Source: Lachnospiraceae bacterium (GTDB taxonomy: Bacteria > Bacillota > Clostridia > Lachnospirales > Lachnospiraceae). Taken from it: 13,919 nt of DNA. Shown in pieces: positions 1-7,496 of the stretch. The position numbers and the translations under genes were made by a program. The notes beneath the pieces were generated by a model, which was not told the origin of the DNA, searched no databases, and saw only the letters and a program-made list of their open reading frames with translations. The stretch is from the NCBI GenBank assembly GCA_900769175.1, contig CAAGFP010000232.1:1-13919 (forward strand), written 5' to 3'. Within the stretch, counting starts at the first letter, position 1. Each line of letters begins with the position of its first letter.

Positions 1-81
1 CCGCATTGCGTTTGTTTTTTAAGTTCTATATATGATACGAAAGAACGAATGGAAATTTATGGAAAATTTTTATTATTTTAT

Positions 82-3000
82 TTAAACCAATGAAGTTACG
101 TTCATAAACAGGTCCTGATTCTCCGAAATAGCATTCTCCCCGCCGACAACACAAATACAGTCATCGGACAGAATCGCTTCCACATACCGGGCAAGTGCAC
201 GAATATCTTCCGGTTTTGTAGATAAAACAGCCGCTCTGTTTTTCCTGAGTTCTTCCTCGGTGATGCCGGAAAGGTAAGCCTCCAATGAACGGGTACCTTT
301 CATACAAGGTGTCAGCGGAACATCCATATCGCTCACGGTACCGATAATAAATTTAGTCATAGTTCGTTCATCCGCATCAAATTGCTCAAGGAACGGAACG
401 ATTCCTTTATATGCATCCAGTGTTTTGGAAAGATTCGGGTCTCTGTACGAAACAAAATAAGCATCTCCGAATCGTTCAAAGCTTGTCATACATCCATACG
501 CCCCGCCTTTTACGCGAACCGTATTCCAAAGATAATCATACCCCAAAATCACCTTCAATACATTGAGCCTGCTGTCATAGGGCAACCCTTTATCCGCGAA
601 ATTGCCTGCCATACATACATATTGAATCGAGGCAGAGGTCTTAAATGCTTCATTTTTCTTTTCCGGTTTTGCTTCAAGCTTTGATTTCTTTATTTCGCAG
701 TTATAAAGCCTCTTCGTGAATTTCTCAAAAAGAGAACGGATATTCCATTCTTCTTTTTCGGGAGAAGTATAATCTAAAATAAGATGTTCCGGACGGAAAA
801 TCATTTTCCGTAATTTCTCCATCTGTTCAATTGCTTTTTTCCCTTCGGTTTCGAAATTTTTATCAATACGATCAATCAATCTGTAATACTCGATTCCGGA
901 TAATTCCTGATAAACCATTTTTTCTTCCGAAAAATAGGACATTGCACGCATTGCTGCAACCGAGTGTCCGGAGCTTATAAACTGGCTTTGTAATCTTGAC
1001 TTCGATTCTGCAATGATCTCTTTGAATCGTTCTTCATTCGAAAGAATCGTTCCAAAAATCATCTCTTCGATTAATTCAAACCCTTTCTCCATATTTTCAT
1101 ATAAAAGTTTTGTTTTAACCATGAGTTTTAATTCAAATTCCTTCGGCCGGTTCACATTCCGGTATGCTTTCACCAAAGCAGCGATTCCGCCGGTATAAAG
1201 CGACATTTCATGAAAGAAGTCCCCGTAACTGTGTTTGTCCGTATCCATATATCCAAGACAGGTTTTCAGTAATACGATGTATTTCAGGTCTTCCAAAGGA
1301 ATATTTTTCAAATCGAATAAAATGTTGATATAGGCAATTCCATTCGTGAAAACATCATGCTTTAAAAACAGCGTATTCCCGATTTGTTCCTCTTTATTCT
1401 GATATGGTCTCGGATCCGGAGAGATATCTTCCCGCGACAATAACGGAATCGCCTCCAACAGCTTCGGATCATCCGGGGTTTCCTGATATTCTTTCAATGC
1501 TCTCGTTTCATTTACAATCTTTTCGATTTCTTTTGCACTTAAGCTCATTTTATATGCATTCAGTTTTTCGGCCAGCTGTGCTTCTCTTTGCGAAGTCAAG
1601 CCTTTCTTCGGCACCGCGACCATTTTAACGCAGTGAGGATTCTTTAAAAGATATTTTTCAACCAATTCTTCAAAATAACCGGTATCCACTCTTTTTTTCA
1701 ATTCTTTGAATGTTTCATTCTGTTCAATATGCCAGAATACAAGCCGGTCATTATAAAGCCAGCTGTCCATAACCTGCATTCCGTACATTAATCCTTTCGG
1801 ATAAGTACCATAATCGGCTTCACGGTATTTAAATTCAAAATAGGTCAAAGCACTCATCAAAGATTTGCGGTCGAAATGATTCGTAACAATTCCCTGCAAC
1901 ACTTCCCGTATCGTGGATAAAAATTCTTCTTTTTGATTCTCAGAAGCATTTTTTGCATAAATTGTAAAAAACGGCTGACGGATTCCGTTTTCGAAACAAC
2001 TATATACATCCTTCCCGATTCCTTTTTCAATCAGCGCTTTTTTCAAAGGTGCCCCCGGTGCGGAGCAGATTGCATAATCGAGCACCTGAATCGCAACGTA
2101 AAGGAGTCTGTCATCATTTTCACCCATAACCGTACTATAAGCCAGGAACGTATTGTCATTTTCATCTTCTTCCTCAGAGATCGGATATTCGATCCGGATC
2201 TCTTTGGGCTCCTCAAATGACTTTTGAAGAGGAATATGTGAATCAATCGGCTGATAATCGAATTTTGAGAAATAATGCTCGTCAATGAAGCGTAATTTTT
2301 CTTCAAAATCCATATTTCCGTACAGATATAAATAGCTGTTGCTCGGGTGATAATATCTTGAATGAAATTCCAGAAATTCTTCATAGGACAATTGAGGAAT
2401 CACATCCGGATCTCCGCCGGATTCCACACCATAGGGGCTATCCGGAAACAATGCATTCATAATCTGGCGCTCAACAACATCCTCAGCTGAAGAAAATGCG
2501 CCCTTCATCTCACTGTATACAACACCGTTGATTTCAAGCGGATCGTCTGCATTTTCCATTTCATAATGCCATCCCTCCTGACGGAAAATCTTCTCCTCCT
2601 TATAGATGTTCGGATAAAATACTGCATCCAGATATACATGCATCAGATTCTGGAAATCTTTGTCATTGCAGCTGGCTACCGGATACATGGTTTTATCCGG
2701 AAACGTCATGGCATTTAAAAACGTATTCAAAGAACCTTTTGCAAGTTCAATAAAGGGGTCTTTGCAAGGGAATTCCTTAGAACCGCAAAGAACAGTATGT
2801 TCTACAATATGAGGTACACCGGTACTGTTTTCCGGCGGTGTACGAAAGCTTATGGAAAATACCTTATTATCATCACTGTTTTCCAAAAGGCAGACCTTTG
2901 CTCCGGTTTTTTTATGTCTTAAGACATATCCCACAGAATCTAAGTCCTTAATCTCTCTTTCTTCCAATAATTCGTAAGCATCCTGATTTGAAAAGTTCAT
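82..3000 (-). CDS. M16C family zinc metallopeptidase (presequence-protease/insulinase-like)
   Basis: Predicted zinc-dependent peptidase of the inverzincin (M16) family, subfamily C, which degrades oligopeptides inside a closed two-half chamber. The inverted zinc motif HIVEH lies at residues 64-68 (ligands His64 and His68, general base Glu67), and the third ligand is probably Glu164 in VYSEMKG. The C-terminal half keeps the substrate-binding Arg/Tyr pair in RVKGGAYG (about Arg829 and Tyr835). The 972-residue single chain matches the usual length of PreP-type enzymes, which carry four homologous domains. No signal peptide or membrane segment is visible, so it should be cytoplasmic. The ATG at 3000 has a good AGGAG ribosome binding site 5-8 nt upstream (complement of about 3006-3012). 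It stands alone, separated from the upstream EAL gene by a terminator and a repeat block. The family assignment is firm; the natural substrate is unknown. Confidence 0.95.
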   Translation of the reverse strand: MNFSNQDAYELLEEREIKDLDSVGYVLRHKKTGAKVCLLENSDDNKVFSISFRTPPENSTGVPHIVEHTVLCGSKEFPCKDPFIELAKGSLNTFLNAMTFPDKTMYPVASCNDKDFQNLMHVYLDAVFYPNIYKEEKIFRQEGWHYEMENADDPLEINGVVYSEMKGAFSSAEDVVERQIMNALFPDSPYGVESGGDPDVIPQLSYEEFLEFHSRYYHPSNSYLYLYGNMDFEEKLRFIDEHYFSKFDYQPIDSHIPLQKSFEEPKEIRIEYPISEEEDENDNTFLAYSTVMGENDDRLLYVAIQVLDYAICSAPGAPLKKALIEKGIGKDVYSCFENGIRQPFFTIYAKNASENQKEEFLSTIREVLQGIVTNHFDRKSLMSALTYFEFKYREADYGTYPKGLMYGMQVMDSWLYNDRLVFWHIEQNETFKELKKRVDTGYFEELVEKYLLKNPHCVKMVAVPKKGLTSQREAQLAEKLNAYKMSLSAKEIEKIVNETRALKEYQETPDDPKLLEAIPLLSREDISPDPRPYQNKEEQIGNTLFLKHDVFTNGIAYINILFDLKNIPLEDLKYIVLLKTCLGYMDTDKHSYGDFFHEMSLYTGGIAALVKAYRNVNRPKEFELKLMVKTKLLYENMEKGFELIEEMIFGTILSNEERFKEIIAESKSRLQSQFISSGHSVAAMRAMSYFSEEKMVYQELSGIEYYRLIDRIDKNFETEGKKAIEQMEKLRKMIFRPEHLILDYTSPEKEEWNIRSLFEKFTKRLYNCEIKKSKLEAKPEKKNEAFKTSASIQYVCMAGNFADKGLPYDSRLNVLKVILGYDYLWNTVRVKGGAYGCMTSFERFGDAYFVSYRDPNLSKTLDAYKGIVPFLEQFDADERTMTKFIIGTVSDMDVPLTPCMKGTRSLEAYLSGITEEELRKNRAAVLSTKPEDIRALARYVEAILSDDCICVVGGENAISENQDLFMNVTSLV

Positions 3001-3066
3001 TTTTCTCTCCTGATTCTAAATTTTTCTATTCTGTCTCATATATATGCTGTTATATACTGATAAAAA

Positions 3067-3197
3067 AGAATCTCGCTTGCGAGATTCTCGCGCCGAGCGC
3101 GTGTTGCGTAAGCAACATTCTTCATCTCGCGCGAGTGCGCATCCACAGCGGAGCGTTTTTATTCAATCGGAAAATTCAGAGGAATTTCCGATGGAAT
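3067..3197. repeat. Structured multi-hairpin repeat, copy 1
   Basis: First of two adjacent copies of a 131-nt element in the gap between the EAL gene terminator and the M16 peptidase. In + orientation it folds as follows. Hairpin A has a 9-bp stem at 3067-3075/3080-3088 with loop CTTG. Hairpin B is CGCGC-CGA-GCGCG at 3089-3101. Hairpin C is TGTTGC-GTAA-GCAACA at 3102-3117, with a GNRA-type loop. Hairpin D is CGC(A)TCC-ACAGC-GGAGCG at 3138-3155, followed by five T. Hairpin E is long and AT-rich at 3161-3197, with loop AGAG. A 7-bp pairing of 3087-3093 with 3129-3135 that encloses hairpin C is an alternative fold. No protein-coding logic is apparent. The strand on which it acts, if any, is unknown. 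Confidence 0.85.
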
Positions 3198-3202
3198 TAA
3201 AA

Positions 3203-3333
3203 AGAATGTGCCTCGGCACATTCTCGCGCCGAGCGCGTGTTGCGTAAGCAACATTCTTCCTTTCGCGCGAGTGCGCATCCACAGCGGAGCGTTTTTTATT
3301 CAATCGGAAATTCAGAGGAATTTCCAATTGAAT
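3203..3333. repeat. Structured multi-hairpin repeat, copy 2
   Basis: Second copy, offset 136 nt from copy 1 and also 131 nt long. Hairpin A is at 3203-3211/3216-3224, with loop CTCG. Three of its base pairs differ from copy 1, and each is changed on both arms so that pairing is kept. Hairpins B (3225-3237) and C (3238-3253) are identical to copy 1. Hairpin D is followed by six T (3292-3297). Hairpin E is at 3298-3313/3318-3333, with loop AGAG and a single mismatch. The copies are nearly identical across the GC-rich core and differ mainly in stem A, in a few bases around 3260, and in the end of stem E. The element abuts the EAL gene terminator. Confidence 0.85.
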
Positions 3334-3359
3334 AAAAACGGGAGACATAATCTCCCGTT
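3331..3359 (-). terminator. Rho-independent terminator of the EAL/beta-helix gene
   Basis: Read on the minus strand, a perfect 9-bp stem AACGGGAGA/TCTCCCGTT (3337-3345 with 3351-3359, 5-nt loop) is followed by a run of five T that begins inside the stem. It starts 17 nt after the stop codon of the gene ending at 3376. On the plus strand no T-tract follows, so it acts on the minus strand. Confidence 0.85.
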
Positions 3360-3375
3360 GACTGCCTTATCCTTT

Positions 3376-6159
3376 TTAGGTCTGTATATTGATCTCATTA
3401 CAGAATTTCGGAATATATACATGTATGTTATCAAACAAATCCGTTTGCTTTGCCCGATATTGATATACCCCTTCTTCCGTTTCGATTTTCTTAATGTAAT
3501 CAGAGGATTCTACTAATTTATGCTGTACCGGCATGCCAAACATATTTACCGGCATTACGGCATCTCCTAAATCACCATAGATATTTCCGCCGGTGATTTC
3601 CAGTCTTCCTTTCTGGCTGCCCAATGGAATCTGGCTGGCCGCTAGTAAAACCACCTTAATATTTCCGGACCTGACATAAGTCGCTCCATAACCTCTGAAA
3701 TTACCGATACCGCCTACTTCCGAACCTTCTGCGTAGACGAAAACATCGTTGCCGAAAATATAGGTATCTACCGTTCCGTTCATGGAACCGATTGCCACAC
3801 CTTCCATACAGTGCATATTGATTCGCAAATCACCGTCATTAATATATATCTTTCCGGTTTTATCCTGTAAACATCCGATTCCGGTTGCATTACTTCCGGA
3901 AACATCCAGTTCAATTTCGGCAATGGAAGAAATATCAACATCGCCTGTAAAGGTTCCGATTCCAACCGTATCCGCACCCGAGACGGAAAGAATTAAATTG
4001 CAACGGTCAAGACAGATTTTACCGAGTCCTTCAAAATATCCGATACCAAGCGACTTACTGCCGTTTACAATCATTTCAAGGACACCGGAAGACATCTTGA
4101 TTTCCGAACTTTCATCTGCAATCATACCGCCGATACCGATGGAAACATCACCATTGGTTTCAATACGGATTGTTCCCTGCTGACTTAAATGAATTCCTCC
4201 GAAAGGTTCTTCACTTGCCATACCGATTCCGATTCCGTTGTTATGGTCGACATGAATTGTTAAATTACCGCTTCCCTGAATTGTGAGTTTCGAAGTCTTC
4301 GGAACACGGATTCCGTCATAGGTAAAATCATTTTTTCCTTCTATACAAAGACAGACATTACAGTTTTCTCCGATCGTTATAACCGGAGCCTGCTTTCCTC
4401 TCATACATACATTGGTAAGAGTAATAACGGTTTCGGTATTATCTTCTACCACAATATTCATTTCCACTTCACGGTTTCTCTCTCCGATGATACTGACTGC
4501 CGGTTTATTTACCGTGATGCTTGAATAGAAGTCAATTGCAAGATTGATAATGGAAATCTTCTCGAAATTGGAAGCCTCGTATGCTTTCTGTTCACTGCTT
4601 AACTTTGCAAGCTTTAGGTTGATGGCAACAATTTCATTCTCGATATCCGGATGAATCCGGTCAACAATTTCCGAATTCGGTCTTCCGGTATAGAATCCCT
4701 GAATCAGGTGACAGCCAAGCTGAATGACCATCTGAAGTTCTTCCGGAGTTTCTACACCTTCTGCAAGAATTTTCATATTATGATTATTGGCAAAGGATAC
4801 ATAGCTTCCGACCAGATGCTGTTTCTTACTGTCCGTATCAATTCCCATGACCATGGAATGATCAATTTTTAAATAATGCGGCGAGTTATTCAGCAATGTG
4901 GAAGCATTGGAATATCCGGTACCGTAATCATCAAGTGCCAGCTCGCATCCGGACTTGTCCATATATTTATGTACCGTTGCACAGGATTCTTCTGACTGCA
5001 TGCCGTTTTCTGTAATCTCGATTACAAGATGGCTCATTAAATCCTGATACTCTTCCAGAAGTTCATCGAATTCATTCTCTTTAATGATAACGGTAGGAAT
5101 ACTGTTAATAAACAGTCTTCTTTTTTCGAAATTAGAGGCATGCTCAGACATAATTTTCAATACATTATAAAATGTGTAATGCTCCACTTCATAAAGTCTG
5201 TCCTGACGCTGGGCAAGCTCTAAGACATCCACGGGACTTAACCCAACATCTTTTTTTGTACGCATCAAAGCTTCATAAGCATAAATTTTACCGGTCTTTG
5301 CGCTAACGATTGGTTGGAATTTATATTGAAGTTCATTCTTATCAAGCAGTTCCTTGATTTTATTGTCCTTCATATATTCACTTTCCTGACGTTTATAGGA
5401 ATCCGGTGAAAAGAAACGCGGCTCCGATTTATGGAACATCACCGCCTCGTATACCGCATAACTGGTATATTTCGACAATTCTTCCATGGAAGAAGCCTGT
5501 TGGGGATAACAGCTGTAACCGCAATAAGCGACAAAGTTTTCTGCCGTTGCAAGGCGCAGTAAGGTTTCATTGATTTCCGAAAGAATCTTCATTAAATAAT
5601 TCTGCATTTCTTTCTGTTCGCAGTCATAAACCATAATCAGAAACTCATGTCCTGATTTACAACCCGCAATCACATAATTATTCCCTTTTTCTTTTTGGAA
5701 ATTCTTAAAGACTTCACCTATTTCCGCCATGGTATCTGCGGCTTTTTGGTAACCGACGAAATGTCTGAGATGTTCGATTCCTTCAATCTGTATACTTGCC
5801 AGATAACAGCCGGTCAAAGACATCTGAAGCTTAAGCTCAGCCTGTTTCAGGAAATTGTCATAATATAAAAGACCGCTCTCTGGATCTACGTCCTCGGATT
5901 CCAACAGATTGTCATAAGCCGGAATATCTTCTCTTTGGAATGCACGAATCATTTTAACTGCGATGGTGATTCCCACGAAAAGAAGAATGACTCCGCTTAC
6001 AAGATAAGCATAAGGCAGCCACTTCTCCGGACCAAATTCAACAATGTTATATGCACCAACCGCCAATAAAAGAAAAGCCAGCACAATAAAAACATTCTCT
6101 GTTAAAAGATAATACCGAATTTTCCGATATCCCCTTGAAGCTTTTTTCTTCTCGTCCAT
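3376..6159 (-). CDS. Membrane c-di-GMP phosphodiesterase: degenerate GGDEF + EAL + C-terminal beta-helix-like repeats
   Basis: Predicted inner-membrane enzyme that hydrolyses cyclic di-GMP. Two membrane helices (about residues 21-40 and 48-70) leave both the N-terminus and the long C-terminal part in the cytosol. Residues about 90-250 resemble a GGDEF domain, but the signature reads SGHEF (169-173), so cyclase activity is unlikely. The EAL domain (about 265-505) keeps the expected residues: Glu296 of EAL, Asn352, Glu381, the DDYGTG motif at 410-415, Lys431, Asp433, Glu467 and Gln487. From about 555 to 865 there is a glycine-rich repeat region with G-I-G or similar turns near 646, 677, 707, 735, 762, 791, 819 and 847, a spacing of 27-31 residues. 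This suggests a right-handed beta-helix. Such a domain is unusual on an EAL protein. The ATG at 6159 follows a GAGGGG ribosome binding site. The gene has its own promoter and terminator. The enzyme call is strong; the role of the repeat domain is unknown. Confidence 0.93.
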   Translation of the reverse strand: MDEKKKASRGYRKIRYYLLTENVFIVLAFLLLAVGAYNIVEFGPEKWLPYAYLVSGVILLFVGITIAVKMIRAFQREDIPAYDNLLESEDVDPESGLLYYDNFLKQAELKLQMSLTGCYLASIQIEGIEHLRHFVGYQKAADTMAEIGEVFKNFQKEKGNNYVIAGCKSGHEFLIMVYDCEQKEMQNYLMKILSEINETLLRLATAENFVAYCGYSCYPQQASSMEELSKYTSYAVYEAVMFHKSEPRFFSPDSYKRQESEYMKDNKIKELLDKNELQYKFQPIVSAKTGKIYAYEALMRTKKDVGLSPVDVLELAQRQDRLYEVEHYTFYNVLKIMSEHASNFEKRRLFINSIPTVIIKENEFDELLEEYQDLMSHLVIEITENGMQSEESCATVHKYMDKSGCELALDDYGTGYSNASTLLNNSPHYLKIDHSMVMGIDTDSKKQHLVGSYVSFANNHNMKILAEGVETPEELQMVIQLGCHLIQGFYTGRPNSEIVDRIHPDIENEIVAINLKLAKLSSEQKAYEASNFEKISIINLAIDFYSSITVNKPAVSIIGERNREVEMNIVVEDNTETVITLTNVCMRGKQAPVITIGENCNVCLCIEGKNDFTYDGIRVPKTSKLTIQGSGNLTIHVDHNNGIGIGMASEEPFGGIHLSQQGTIRIETNGDVSIGIGGMIADESSEIKMSSGVLEMIVNGSKSLGIGYFEGLGKICLDRCNLILSVSGADTVGIGTFTGDVDISSIAEIELDVSGSNATGIGCLQDKTGKIYINDGDLRINMHCMEGVAIGSMNGTVDTYIFGNDVFVYAEGSEVGGIGNFRGYGATYVRSGNIKVVLLAASQIPLGSQKGRLEITGGNIYGDLGDAVMPVNMFGMPVQHKLVESSDYIKKIETEEGVYQYRAKQTDLFDNIHVYIPKFCNEINIQT

Positions 6160-6165
6160 GTATAA

Positions 6166-6174
6166 TCCCCTCAG
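6166..6174 (-). promoter_or_regulatory. Ribosome binding site of the EAL gene
   Basis: On the minus strand the sequence CTGAGGGGA lies 6 nt upstream of the ATG at 6159. It supports that start codon. Confidence 0.6.
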
Positions 6175-6191
6175 TCTACAAATACCTATGG

Positions 6192-6200
6192 ATTATACCA
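6192..6200 (-). promoter_or_regulatory. Extended -10 promoter of the EAL gene
   Basis: The minus strand reads TGGTATAAT, a consensus -10 hexamer (complement of 6192-6197) preceded by the TGn extension. The AT-rich DNA upstream has no good -35 hexamer, which fits extended -10 promoters. Transcription would start near 6185, giving a 5' leader of about 25 nt. This separates the EAL gene from the preceding three-gene set, although no terminator is visible after that set. Confidence 0.7.
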
Positions 6201-6283
6201 TATTTAAATAAAAAATAACATAATATGCAGTTTTTTCGTTAATGTGTATAATTCTGAATCGTTGATTTTGTGCAACATGTCAG

Positions 6284-6721
6284 TTACATGGAAAAGGCCA
6301 GTAAAGCAAGCTTTGAAAAAATAATTTCTTCCGTAATCACTCCGTTTTGTTTTTCGGATAATTGTCTGTAATCATCAAAAGAATATATTTTACTTACATA
6401 TTTCCGATTCACTTCGCCCTTACGATTGGTCTTTTCTTTATAATATCCTGCTTTCACTTTGATACGGAGCTGTTTTATCATCTGATAATCAAAGCTGCTT
6501 GTTTCTATCTCTGCGAAATAATCTGCAAAGGTTTTGCCGGAATCCGTTTTCGGCAAAATGGAACGGTTGATAATTCCTTTTATTTTAAACGGAACATCTT
6601 CCCACTCTATCATTTCCTGAAAACTCATTCTTCCTCCGAGGTAATAATGAGAAGTATCCTGCATTACGTATTTGAAATCTCTGTCTCCGAATTGTAGCTG
6701 TTCTGTCATTTCTGAAACCAT
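6284..6721 (-). CDS. Conserved-looking protein of unknown function, 145 aa
   Basis: I do not recognise this protein. It is a soluble, mixed-charge chain of 145 residues with no signal peptide, membrane helix or metal-binding motif. The middle part (about residues 45-115) has alternating hydrophobic and charged residues such as FKIKGIINRSILPK and IKQLRIKVKAGYYKEK, suggesting beta-rich structure. It begins 14 nt after the stop codon of the sigma-like gene and is very likely co-transcribed and translated with it. The start is uncertain: AAGGA lies only 2 nt from the ATG at 6721 and about 13 nt from the in-frame ATG at 6709, so neither spacing is ideal. The neighbourhood suggests a role with the sigma-like protein and the rhomboid-like membrane protein. 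That is inference only. Confidence 0.8.
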   Translation of the reverse strand: MVSEMTEQLQFGDRDFKYVMQDTSHYYLGGRMSFQEMIEWEDVPFKIKGIINRSILPKTDSGKTFADYFAEIETSSFDYQMIKQLRIKVKAGYYKEKTNRKGEVNRKYVSKIYSFDDYRQLSEKQNGVITEEIIFSKLALLAFSM

Positions 6722-6735
6722 TTCCTTTATCTGTA

Positions 6736-7476
6736 TTATTGCTCGATATATTCAATTTTTCCGCCCGTCACTTCCAATACCTGCTCGATAAAGCTTCTCT
6801 CGAAGCCGGAATGTTCACACAGTTCATCTATGGTAACCTTTCTTAAAAGTTCCTCCGATAATTCGCGTGCCTTCTCCATAACCTCATTCGCTTTATCTGC
6901 CCAGACGGAAAACTCATCTTTGTTTGCCGCATTTTCTTCAATCAGTTCTTCCATTGCGCGCATAATCATCCGCGAAATCATTTCGTCAGCTTCCTTCGTA
7001 TCCTCCTGGCTTGGAAGCATATCCATCAAAACGGCAAGTGCAACATTTCCTTCCCCGATTAAATCCTCCATACTGACACCCTGTCCGGCATAAAGCCTTG
7101 CAATGTCAACGATTTGCAAAAGATAGGATTCCATCAGTTCATTTTTCATGGACATATCGCCCGCCATCAGATTCATTAACAGAGCCTGCTTTTTCCCATC
7201 TGACAGCTGCGGAATGCTTTTGAGTTCTTCCAGATACATTTGCATGTATTTCTTATCATCCGGAGTATAATACTCCTGCGCATCGATTGGCTCGTTTACT
7301 CCGATTTTTTCTTTTTTCAGGTATTCATATATCAATGCATACTGCTCTTCATTCAAATCCAACCCGGCAAATCCTTCCCGGATTTGTTCTTCCGATACCA
7401 CATTCCCCTGAAGCGATGCCAAATCTTTTAATTCCGTTAGGCATTTCACAAATGCCGCCTGATCCATTTTATCCAT
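6736..7476 (-). CDS. Sigma-70-like protein lacking region 4
   Basis: A 246-residue protein that follows the layout of a primary sigma factor but stops early. Residues about 8-58 resemble region 1.1 (a helical segment ending EYLKKEKI). Residues about 74-107 resemble region 1.2 (YMQMYLEELKSIPQLS, then MAGD). Residues about 119-147 resemble regions 2.1-2.2, which bind core polymerase (LLQIVDIARLYAGQG, then MEDLIGEGN). The stretch where regions 2.3-2.4 should melt and read the -10 lacks the usual FDxxKGxKFSTYAxWW residues, although a matching helix (SRMIMRAMEELIEE) remains. Residues about 205-240 resemble region 3. Region 4, which reads the -35, is absent. I chose the ATG at 7476 because GAGGA lies 6 nt upstream; the ATG at 7482 would directly abut it. 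It may bind polymerase without acting as a normal sigma. It sits 14 nt from both neighbours in the set. Confidence 0.85.
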   Translation of the reverse strand: MDKMDQAAFVKCLTELKDLASLQGNVVSEEQIREGFAGLDLNEEQYALIYEYLKKEKIGVNEPIDAQEYYTPDDKKYMQMYLEELKSIPQLSDGKKQALLMNLMAGDMSMKNELMESYLLQIVDIARLYAGQGVSMEDLIGEGNVALAVLMDMLPSQEDTKEADEMISRMIMRAMEELIEENAANKDEFSVWADKANEVMEKARELSEELLRKVTIDELCEHSGFERSFIEQVLEVTGGKIEYIEQ

Positions 7477-7482
7477 AATCAT

Positions 7483-7487
7483 TCCTC
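7483..7487 (-). promoter_or_regulatory. Ribosome binding site that decides the sigma-like gene start
   Basis: GAGGA on the minus strand directly abuts the ATG at 7482 but lies 6 nt from the in-frame ATG at 7476. This favours 7476 as the real start. Confidence 0.6.
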
Positions 7488-7496
7488 TGAACCTTT

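Noticed and set aside
1..81. Terminator after the M16 peptidase
   Set aside because: The sequence is AT-rich with T-runs, but I find no stable stem before them.
382..2220. Several plus-strand reading frames of 60-100 codons opposite the M16 peptidase gene
   Set aside because: They are antisense to a full-length recognisable enzyme, lack good ribosome binding sites and have no recognisable protein character.
3001..3066. Promoter for the M16 peptidase
   Set aside because: The minus strand has several TATATA-like stretches, but none has a convincing -35 partner at the right spacing, so I cannot choose one.
3067..3333. CRISPR array
   Set aside because: There are only two copies, each over 130 nt and internally palindromic, with just a 5-nt junction and no spacers.
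2988..3516. Plus- and minus-strand reading frames of 60-100 codons across the tandem repeats
   Set aside because: They arise from the repeated hairpin sequence in different frames. The two copies would be read in different frames, and RNA structure explains the region better.
3782..4183. 133-codon plus-strand frame opposite the beta-helix region
   Set aside because: It is antisense to the glycine-rich repeats, whose regular composition keeps the opposite strand open. No ribosome binding site is apparent.
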